This document shows positions 58,701-64,000 of a stretch of DNA of 64,000 nucleotides, piece after piece. The first letter of the stretch is position 1, and every line of letters starts with the position of its first letter. Both the position numbers and the translations under genes were made by a program. Under the pieces are notes generated by a model that ran no database searches, was not told where the DNA came from, and was given only the letters and a program-made list of their open reading frames with translations. Source of the DNA: Pachypanchax playfairii (Eukaryota; Chordata; Actinopteri; Cyprinodontiformes; Aplocheilidae); NCBI GenBank assembly GCA_006937955.1, contig SSNP01000250.1:345759-409758 (forward strand). The letters run 5' to 3'.

Positions 58701-58782
58701 TGTGTTGGGGGACGCCGTCCAGCAGTGTGTTGCGGCAGCAGGTCACGAATATGACACTGACACCCAGAAGGCCCTGATGAGG
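40662..58782 (+). CDS. vps16: VPS16, HOPS/CORVET core subunit, exons 1-11 (3' part outside window)
   Basis: Eleven exons join in frame to 398 codons, beginning MAFITANWNPLGDAFYRKTE; the vertebrate protein is about 839 residues, so roughly the N-terminal half is here. VPS16 is a class C Vps protein that bridges VPS33 and the other core subunits in HOPS and CORVET, the tethers for endosome-lysosome and endosome fusion. The visible part is the Vps16 N-terminal beta-propeller: VAAAPYGGPI, EIYSASGVAIANFTWKSG, GWSISDELLCVQEDGTVLIY, RHFSMG, RFTLATNIEDLKLRRLPEVP, then the linker GELDGVRI...DIFKIASMAPGALLLEA and the start of the alpha-solenoid (QKADEYLREIKEQ). Junction phases all agree. Intron 4 holds a 36-bp array copying the donor, intron 5 (12.2 kb) a 6.5-kb array, and intron 11 a 20-bp array. 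Exons 12 onward were not found before 64 kb. Confidence 0.95.
40905..40965 (-). repeat. Possible tRNA-derived fragment (B-box)
   Basis: On the - strand ggttcgaatcc matches the RNA polymerase III B-box, preceded by an aggtcc...ggtcacc stem-like stretch, as in the 3' half of a tRNA or a tRNA-derived SINE. No A-box or intact cloverleaf is present, so this is a remnant at most. Confidence 0.35.
41027..41115 (+). CDS. vps16: VPS16 coding exon 2
   Basis: Acceptor tgtgcag; encodes RKTELYNMCWNIRDGLTDS and VAAAPYGGPI; donor gtgtgt, phase 1. Confidence 0.94.
41208..41299 (+). CDS. vps16: VPS16 coding exon 3
   Basis: Acceptor tgtgtcag; encodes ALLREPHRRSPSSRPQLEIY and SASGVAIANFT; perfect donor gtaagt, phase 0. 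Confidence 0.93.
41300..42782. other. VPS16 intron 3, no further feature recognised
   Basis: Unique-looking intron sequence. No coding exon, tandem repeat or clear transposon end seen. Confidence 0.5.
42783..42911 (+). CDS. vps16: VPS16 coding exon 4
   Basis: Acceptor tctctcag; WKSGLVVHLGWSISDELLC through RHFSMGQ; donor gtaagt, phase 0. Its last 16 bases plus donor reappear, slightly changed, in the tandem array directly downstream. Confidence 0.95.
42942..43210 (+). repeat. 36-bp tandem array duplicating the VPS16 exon 4 donor site
   Basis: Units start exactly 36 bases apart at 42942, 42978, 43014, 43050, 43086, 43122, 43158 and 43194. Each contains cagtgtgggacgggtaa, closely matching the end of exon 4 and its donor (cagtatgggacaggtaa). 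The copies are nearly identical to one another. A diverged copy (atgggacaggtaag) stands alone at 43580-43593. Confidence 0.96.
43211..43570. other. Insertion-like segment between the 36-bp array and a diverged copy
   Basis: Sequence unrelated to the array (gtggttcacacgtgaagcgg, then aacgctgcaaagcggcgtgg) separates the regular array from degenerate array-like sequence at 43.54-43.72 kb. It may be a DNA element inserted into an older, longer array. I could not identify both ends. Confidence 0.4.
43957..44101 (+). CDS. vps16: VPS16 coding exon 5
   Basis: Acceptor tcaaacag; EVVQSQVLEAKIFHSPYGTG through LKLRRLPEVP; donor gtaagg, phase 1. The following intron is about 12.2 kb. Confidence 0.95.
44230..44480 (-). 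repeat. Dispersed teleost repeat (LINE-derived)
   Basis: Words such as gcccaagaccattaaga and cctgaaacacacagggagcc are typical of a common fish interspersed repeat in this orientation. Confidence 0.5.
44671..51620 (-). mobile_element. L2-like LINE ORF2 C-terminus split by a tandem array
   Basis: Read on the - strand, 51.60-51.54 kb encodes LESVIHAFTTSRLDYSNSVL. After the array, 44.99-44.67 kb encodes SLITLRSAEHLLQIPRMIYK, then TLWNNLPLSVRQSTSVNVFK and a stop. These are consecutive parts of an L2-type ORF2. The 20-bp array occupies the point between them, where YG-(I/V)-N-x-S-S-L normally follows SRLDY-x-NS. Confidence 0.8.
44994..51537. repeat. 6.5-kb minisatellite, 20-bp unit (about 320 copies), in VPS16 intron 5
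   Basis: Unit gccatagaggacttgttaac, with variants a/g at the first base, t/c (catag/cacag), acttg/acatg, and taac/tacc. A longer form inserts nine bases (accatagag). On the - strand the unit reads gtcctctatggtgttaacaa, which in one frame is VLYGVN(K), a LINE ORF2 motif. Confidence 0.98.
51621..51950. mobile_element. MITE with about 50-bp terminal inverted repeats
   Basis: The left end (ttggttacgtaatggtaacc, then ccagattctatgagtatagg) recurs inverted at the right (cctatactcatagaatctgg, then ggttacaatacgtaacca). A further direct copy of ggctatcgctagtgggtt lies both inside the left end and just outside the right end, so the structure is compound. Confidence 0.75.
52040..52276 (-). mobile_element. 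Second copy of the element that seeds the 19-kb array, unexpanded
   Basis: The reverse complement matches 18835-19052 nearly base for base and includes ggtttagcgagcggagccgt. It has only about one and a half copies of the 20-base motif (gagccgtgatggtagctaca, gagccgta) before unique sequence (tgtattgtatgg). Confidence 0.85.
52299..52993. mobile_element. Inverted-repeat (foldback) element, arms about 95 bp
   Basis: The arm at about 52299-52393 (cttgcacataatttcacatc, then atatcccacctgaaaatttc) is the approximate reverse complement of about 52897-52993 (gaaattttcaggtgggatat, then gtgaaattacagacaa). The spacer is about 500 bp and has no coding capacity. Confidence 0.75.
53092..53290 (+). repeat. 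Dispersed teleost repeat, internally deleted copy
   Basis: Left part shared with 18748-18834 and right part shared with 26.26-26.34 kb (atcctgagcagcac, cttttaacaggaag); the middle is missing. Confidence 0.7.
53283..54480 (-). mobile_element. L2-like LINE ORF2 fragment, interrupted
   Basis: The - strand encodes, in order: WRSTKLEEVYLSWRDSLLKY, LRRVRTEYYSSLI, (insertion at 53703-54349), ENKNNPRFLFSTVARLIKN, EFFTNKMDSIRLKI, VLVLLDLITAFDTID, and after a deletion GVPQGSVLGPI. These follow the order of the region between endonuclease and reverse transcriptase of L2-type LINEs. Confidence 0.85.
53703..54349. mobile_element. DNA transposon with 18-bp terminal inverted repeats, inserted in the LINE
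   Basis: Ends TGCCCCTTTTCCACCGAC and, inverted, TGCCGCTTTTCCACCGAC, one difference. TAT flanks both ends (53700-53702 and 54350-54352), so a 3-bp duplication is possible. The frame MADIRVFLYFVLCLWFILV starts at 53893; I see no transposase motif. Superfamily not assigned. Confidence 0.75.
54480..55110 (+). mobile_element. L2-like LINE ORF2 3' fragment
   Basis: Encodes VSLHSFADDIQIYLPLRL, IKSWMDLNFLHLNKNKTEVT and then, after frame breaks, LCRTYLERVTHAFDTSRLDY, LQCLQLVQNAEAHLLTSTKK, ITPFLSALHRLSVPFRI. It includes the FADD catalytic box. It lies directly beside the oppositely oriented LINE fragment. Confidence 0.87.
55188..55218. repeat. (TAA)n microsatellite
   Basis: About ten aat triplets with one interruption. 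Confidence 0.9.
55602..56074. mobile_element. Short DNA element with TTAA target duplication
   Basis: Begins AGAGGCCATTTC and ends GAATTTCCTCT, flanked by TTAA (55598-55601 and 56075-56078). It is 473 bp with no transposase, and unrelated in sequence to the TTAA element at 28.3 kb. It lies in VPS16 intron 5. Confidence 0.7.
56275..56390 (+). CDS. vps16: VPS16 coding exon 6
   Basis: Acceptor cctctcag; GLQGKPSSWVVLTQDRQTK through LYVLDNTSCTAV; donor gtgagg. Confidence 0.94.
56472..56594 (+). CDS. vps16: VPS16 coding exon 7
   Basis: Acceptor tctgcag; CPPGLSPQAGRIIDMAVSFS through HLWTGYSNLQ; donor gtgagt, phase 0. Matches the MAVSF-x-Y-x-x-LALF-x-D block of the family. Confidence 0.94.
56682..56737 (+). 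CDS. vps16: VPS16 coding exon 8
   Basis: Acceptor tctgcag; EKLSEVDTRQTATPKQMV plus two bases of Trp; donor gtatgt. PKQMVW is conserved in VPS16. Confidence 0.93.
56891..56980 (+). CDS. vps16: VPS16 coding exon 9, weak donor
   Basis: Acceptor gttcag; CRRPKSQQPSVVLMWDRLLL and VVGVCNDTI plus CA. The donor is gtatct, a weak form. If this intron is not removed the frame meets TGA three codons on. The phase fits exon 10 exactly (CA+G = Gln). Confidence 0.9.
57000..57865. other. VPS16 intron 9, first part, nothing recognised
   Basis: Unique-looking sequence. An open frame at 57258-57575 has no family motif and no fitting splice phase with VPS16. Confidence 0.45.
57866..58330 (+). mobile_element. 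3' end of an L2-like LINE
   Basis: Encodes LQLIQTTAARVLMRVRRRDH, ISPVLASL, then KFKMFLLTYKDLNNQDPSDI and DVPNRTLSDCRSAS with frame breaks. It ends with the usual tail (acttgacatttctgtaaagt, ttgttatgaactgctttaga). Confidence 0.8.
58393..58564 (+). CDS. vps16: VPS16 coding exon 10
   Basis: Acceptor gacatcag; FSVEEQSVLVGELDGVRIIS through DIFKIASMAPGALLLEA and HREYE; donor gtacac. This covers the end of the N-terminal domain. Confidence 0.94.
58651..58782 (+). CDS. vps16: VPS16 coding exon 11 (last in window)
   Basis: Acceptor tttgtgtag; KSSQKADEYLREIKEQNVLG through GHEYDTDTQKALMR; donor gtgaga, phase 0. The next family motif (a FGK-C-F segment) is not seen before the window ends. Confidence 0.94.
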
Positions 58783-58868
58783 GTGAGAGACATTCACCTC
58801 AAGGACAGATCAGGTTCAGGTTATATACACAGCTCAAAAACTAAAGGGAACACTTAAAACACACAGTA

Positions 58869-59551
58869 GCTACGTTTACATGCGCCAAATTTCCCCAATC
58901 TGATTAAAATCTTGGTCGATCTGAATTCCCAAATCCCTGTTTACATGAACACTAACTGAAATGATCTGATCATGCCATGAGTACACATGCACCAAGCACT
59001 CGATCAGGTTAAATGAGTTGAGCATGCGCACAGCGAGTTGTCTTACAAACTCCGTCCTTTCTGCACGTCTTTCCCGCCCCATCGTGTGCTCGATCTGACT
59101 CACGTTATCCCCAATATGGACCTTCTGCAGGTGATTACCTTTATGTTTGGGTTTTTACTGGTCGCATTAACCAAGCTAGAGGCTGAATACATATTACTAC
59201 TGCTCCTCCACCACAGGAGAGGAGAGCAGGATGACAGGATGACTGCACCAGCAGACCACTTCTGTTTACCTCCCGCTATGTTTTCTACTTGGGTCTGAGA
59301 AAGCAGAAAGACGTCACGCTGAAGTTGTACGCATGTGCAGTGGGCTCTTTTCACCCTTTCTTTCCTAATGGGTGTATACATGCACGTCTATCTGAATGAA
59401 GATCGGACAAAACCACCCCTCTAGATCGGAAGTAAATTTCATTCTGATCAGGCTGCATCGGATCAAAACATTCTGATTGACATGTTTACATGACGTATTT
59501 TTGTTCCGATTGGGCGTTTATTCTGATTAAATGTGCCCATGTAAACGTAGC
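58869..59551. mobile_element. MITE inserted in the Tc1-like element
   Basis: Terminal inverted repeats gctacgtttacatg and catgtaaacgtagc, flanked by TA on both sides. 683 bp, with many gatcagat/ctgattaa-type words near both ends. No transposase frame recognised. Confidence 0.8.
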
Positions 59552-59792
59552 TAGTGTAACTCCAAGTCAATCAGATGTGAGTCAAACTGTCCACTCAGGA
59601 AGTAACGCTGACTTACAATCAGTCTCACATGCTGTAAATAGAATAAACATCAGGTGTAAATTATAGACAATTAGTAAGACGTCCATAAAGGAGGTTCTGT
59701 AGGTGGAGACCACAGACCACTTCTCACTTCCTGTTTCTGGATGATGTTTTGGTCTCTATTGAATGCTGGTGGTGCTTCACTCTAGTGGTAAC

Positions 59793-59935
59793 ATGAGACG
59801 GAGTCTACAACCCACACAGGTAGATCAGGTAGTCCAGCTGATCCAGGATGGAACATCAATACCAGCTGTATGTCTGTCAGCATCGTGTCCAGAGCATGGA
59901 GACACTACCAGGAGACAGACCAGTACATCAGGACA
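59793..59935 (+). pseudogene. Broken N-terminus of a Tc1-like transposase
   Basis: ATG at 59793 gives MRRSLQPTQVDQVVQLIQDG and TSIPAV, the first helix-turn-helix of Tc1-like transposases. A small deletion then shifts the frame; the +1 frame continues SVSIVSRAWRHYQETDQYIR, the second half of the domain. The QETDQYIR codons are the last recognisable ones and are the sequence multiplied in the array that follows. The catalytic DDE domain is not in the window. Confidence 0.8.
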
Positions 59936-62900
59936 CAGGCCAGTACATCAGGAGACAAGCCGGTGCACCAGGAGACAGGCCAGTACACCAGGAGACAGGC
60001 CAGTACACCAGGAGACAGGCCAGTACATCAGGAGACAGACCAGTACATCAGGAGACAAGCCGGTGCACCAGGAGACAGGCCAGTACATCAGGAGACAGAC
60101 CAGTACACCAGGAGACAGGCCAGTACATAGGGAGACAGACCAGTACATCAGGAGACAGGCCAGTACACCAGGAGACAGGCCAGTACATCAGGAGACAGAC
60201 CAGTACATCAGGAGACAGGCCAGTACATAGGGAGACAGACCAGTACATCAGGAGACAGGCGGGTGCACCAGGAGACAGGCCAGTACATAGGGAGACAGAC
60301 CAGTACATCAGGAGACAGGCGGGTGCACCAGGAGACAGGCCAGTACACCAGGAGACAGGCCAGTACACCAGGAGACAGGCCAGTACACCAGGAGACAGGC
60401 CAGTACATAGGGAGACAGACCAGTACATCAGGAGACAGGCCGGTGCACCAGGAGACAGGCCAGTACATCAGGAGACAGACCAGTACACCAGGAGACAGGC
60501 CAGTACATAGGGAGACAGACCAGTACATCAGGAGACAGACCAGTACATCAGGAGACAGGCGGGTGCACCAGGAGACAGGCCAGTACATAGGGAGACAGAC
60601 CAGTACATCAGGAGACAGGCCGGTGCACCAGGAGACAGGCCAGTACATCAGGAGACAGACCAGTACACCAGGAGACAGGCCAGTACATAGGGAGACAGAC
60701 CAGTACATCAGTAGACAGGCCGGCGCACCAGGAGACAGGCCAGTACATCAGGAGACAGACCAGTACATCAGGAGACAGACCAGTACATCAGGAGACAGGC
60801 CAGTACATCAGGAGACAGGCCAGTACATCAGGAGACAGACCAGTACACCAGGAGACAGGCCAGTACATAGGGAGACAGACCAGTACATCAGGAGACAGAC
60901 CAGTACATCAGGAGACAGGCCAGTACATAGGGAGACAGACCAGTACATCAGGAGACAGGCCGGTGCACCAGGAGACAGGCCAGTACATCAGGAGACAGAC
61001 CAGTACATCAGGAGACAGACCAGTACATCAGGAGACAGGCCAGTACATCAGGAGACAGGCCAGTACACCAGGAGACAGGCCAGTACATCAGGAGACAGAC
61101 CAGTACATCAGGAGACAGACCAGTACATCAGGAGACAGACCAGTACATCAGGAGACAGACCAGTACATAGGGAGACAGGCGGGTGCACCAGGAGACAGGC
61201 CAGTACATAGGGAGACAGACCGGTACATCAGGAGACAGGCGGGTGCACCAGGAGACAGGCCAGTACACCAGGAGACAGGCCAGTACACCAGGAGACAGAC
61301 CAGTACATAAGGAGACAGACCAGTACATCAGGAGACAGGCCAGTACACCACGAGACAGGCCAGTACACCAGGAGACAGACCAGTACATCAGGAGACAGGC
61401 CAGTACATAGGGAGACAGACCAGTACATCAGGAGACAGGCGGGTGCACCAGGAGACAGGCCAGTACATAGGGAGACAGACCAGTACATCAGGAGACAGGC
61501 GGGTGCACCAGGAGACAGACCAGTACATAGGGAGACAGACCAGTACATCAGGACACAGGCCAGTACATCAGGAGACAGGCCGGTACATCAGGAGACAGGC
61601 CAGTACACCAGGAGACAGACCAGTACATCAGGAGACAGGCCAGTACATCAGGAGACAGGCCAGTACATAGGGAGACAGACCGGTACATCAGGAGACAGGC
61701 GGGTGCACCAGGAGACAGGCCAGTACATAGGGAGACAGACCAGTACATCAGGAGACAGGCGGGTGCACCAGGAGACAGGCCAGTACATAGGGAGACAGGC
61801 CAGTACACCAGGAGACAGACCGGTACATCAGGAGACAGACCGGTACATCAGGAGACAGGCCGGTGCACCAGGAGACAGGCCAGTACATCAGGTAGACAGG
61901 CCAGTACACCAGGAGACAGACCAGTACATCAGGAGACAGACCAGTACATCAGGAGACAGGCCAGTACACCAGGAGACAGGCCAGTACATCAGGAGACAGA
62001 CCAGTACATCAGGAGACAGGCCAGTACATAGGGAGACAGACCAGTACATCAGGAGACAGGCGGGTGCACCAGGAGACAGGCCAGTACATAGGGAGACAGA
62101 CCAGTACATCAGGAGACAGGCGGGTGCACCAGGAGACAGGCCAGTACATAGGGAGACAGGCCAGTACACCAGGAGACAGACCAGTACATAGGGAGACAGA
62201 CCAGTACATCAGGACACAGGCGGGTGCACCAGGAGACAGGCCAGTACATAGGGAGACAGACCAGTACATCAGGAGACAGGCGGGTGCACCAGGAGACAGG
62301 CCAGTAAATCAGGAGACAGGCCAGTACATAGGGAGACAGACCAGTACATCAGTAGACAGGCCGGTGCACCAGGAGACAGGCCAGTACATCAGGAGACAGA
62401 CCAGTACATCAGGAGACAGACCAGTACATCAGGAGACAGACCAGTACATCAGTAGACAGGCCGGTGCACCAGGAGACAGGCCAGTACATCAGGAGACAGG
62501 CCAGTACACCAGGAGACAGACCAGTACATAGGGAGACAGACCAGTACATCAGGACACAGGCCAGTACATCAGGAGACAGGCCGGTACATCAGGAGACAGG
62601 CCAGTACATCAGGAGACAAGCCGGTGCATCAGGAGACAGGCCAGTACATAGGGAGACAGACCGGTACATCAGTAGACAGGCCGGTGCACCAGGAGACAGG
62701 CCAGTACACCAGGAGACAGACCAGTACATCAGGAGACAGGCCAGTACATAGGGAGACAGACCAGTACATCAGGAGACAGGCCAGTACATCAGGAGACAGG
62801 CCAGTACACCAGGAGACAGGCCAGTACATAGGGAGACAGACCAGTACATCAGGAGACAGGCCGGTGCACCAGGAGACAGGCCAGTACATAGGGAGACAGG

Positions 62901-64000
62901 CCAGTACACCAGGAGACAGACCCGTACATAGGGAGACAGACCAGTACACCAGGAGACAGGCCAGTACACCAGGAGACAGGCCAGTACACCAGGAGACAGG
63001 CCAGTACATAGGGAGACAGACCAGTACATCAGTAGACAGGCCAGTACACCAGGAGACAGGCCAGTACATCAGGAGACAGACCAGTACATCAGGAGACAGA
63101 CCAGTACACCAGGAGACAGGCCAGTACATCAGGAGACAGACCGGTACACCAGGAGACAGACCGGTACATCAGGAGACAGGCCGGTGCACCAGGAGACAGG
63201 CCAGTACATAGGGAGACAGACCAGTACATCAGGAAACAGGCCAGTACATCAGGAGACAGGCCGGTACATCAGGACACAGGCCAGTACATCAGGAGACAAG
63301 CCGGTGCACCAGGAGACAGGCCGGTACATAAGGAGACAGACCAGTACATAAAGAGACAGACCAGTACATCAGGAGACAGACCAGTACACAAGGAGACAGG
63401 CCAGTACACCAGGAGACAGGCCAGTACACCAGGAGACAGACCAGTACATCAGGAGACAGGCGGGTGCACCAGGAGACAGGCCAGTACATAGGGAGACAGA
63501 CCAGTACATCAGGAGACAGGCCGGCGCACCAGGAGACAGGCCAGTACATCAGGAGACAGACCAGTACACCAGGAGACAGGCGGGTGCACCAGGAGACAGG
63601 CCAGTACACCAGGAGACAGGCCAGTACATAGGGAGACAGACCAGTACATCAGGAGACAGGCGGGTGCACCAGGAGACAGGCCAGTACATAGGGAGACAGA
63701 CCAGTACATCAGGAGACAGGCCAGTACACCAGGAGACAGGCCAGTACACCAGGAGACAGACCGGTACATCAGGAGACAGACCAGTACATCAGGACACAGG
63801 CCAGTACATCAGGAGACAGGCCGGTGCACCAGGACACAGGCCAGTACATCAGGAGACAAGCCGGTGCACCAGGAGACAGGCCAGTACATCAGGAGACAGA
63901 CCAGTACATCAGGAGACAGACCAGTACATCAGGAGACAGACCAGTACATAGGGAGACAGACCAGTACATCAGGAGACAGGCCAGTACACCAGGAGACAGG
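59905..64000. repeat. 4.1-kb or longer minisatellite, 20-bp unit (at least 205 copies), in VPS16 intron 11
   Basis: Unit ccagtacatcaggagacagg, with variants acatca/acacca/acatag, cagac/caggc and cggtgcacca. It continues past the window end. The unit has no stop in any of the six frames, so long frames appear on both strands (up to about 315 codons, as in 60263-61210); they are products of the repeat and not genes. One unit has one extra base near 61890, shifting the register. Confidence 0.98.

Larger units (their letters stand above)
58828..59935 (+). mobile_element. 5' part of a Tc1-like transposon
   Basis: Preceded by TA, the left end reads cacagctcaaaaactaaagg then gaacacttaaaacacaca, a typical teleost Tc1-like terminus. 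It is split by a TA-flanked MITE (58869-59551), resumes at gtgtaactccaagtcaatca, and reaches the transposase start at 59793. The rest is replaced or displaced by the terminal array. Confidence 0.8.

Noticed and set aside
59763..64000. Long open frames on both strands (up to 315 codons) with RPVHQETGQY-type and CLSPDVLACLLMYW-type repeats
   Set aside because: The 20-bp unit contains no stop in any of six frames, so long frames are automatic. No start context, splice signals or family similarity, and the array derives from transposase DNA. Not counted as genes or as a repeat-protein family.

Overview
The window is vertebrate nuclear DNA, almost certainly from a teleost fish. The genes are split by GT-AG introns, the encoded proteins are vertebrate (EBPL, cavin-2, VPS16), and the interspersed repeats are teleost types (L2-like and Tx1-like LINEs, Tc1-like, hAT-like, Tigger-like and TTAA-target elements). 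Nothing bacterial or viral is present. The species cannot be told from sequence alone.

Layout. Positions 1-0.8 kb hold a G-rich 30-bp minisatellite and the last coding exon of an ARF-like GTPase gene (ARL11-like, + strand). Positions 0.99-18.15 kb are a complete four-exon EBPL gene (- strand), whose intron 2 is almost entirely a 14.2-kb minisatellite with a 46-bp unit. Positions 19.0-25.9 kb are an intergenic 20-bp-unit array growing out of a transposable element. Positions 26-29.8 kb are intergenic or 3' UTR sequence with a TTAA-flanked element. Positions 29.8-39.5 kb are a complete cavin-2 (SDPR) gene on the - strand in six coding exons, with introns full of LINE and DNA-transposon fragments. 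About 1.1 kb upstream, head to head, VPS16 starts at 40.66 kb (+ strand). Eleven coding exons (398 codons, N-terminal propeller region) can be traced to 58.78 kb; the rest lies beyond the window. Its introns hold a 36-bp array that copies the exon 4 donor site, a 6.5-kb 20-bp-unit array, nested transposons, and a 20-bp-unit array that runs off the window end.

Functionally the genes are unrelated housekeeping or membrane-trafficking genes: EBPL is an ER membrane protein of the EBP fold, cavin-2 a caveolar coat protein, and VPS16 a core subunit of HOPS/CORVET. Close ARL11/EBPL linkage is also known in mammals, which supports both calls.

The outstanding property is tandem repetition: about half the window is minisatellite. 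At least three large arrays with unrelated sequences share a 20-bp unit, and each can be traced to a seed inside a transposable element: a LINE ORF2 motif at 45-51.5 kb, a Tc1 transposase helix-turn-helix region at 59.9-64 kb, and a MITE-like element whose unexpanded copy survives at 52.05 kb. Two small arrays (20 and 40 bp) also sit inside transposable elements. Almost all long open reading frames in the arrays are by-products of stop-free units and are not genes.
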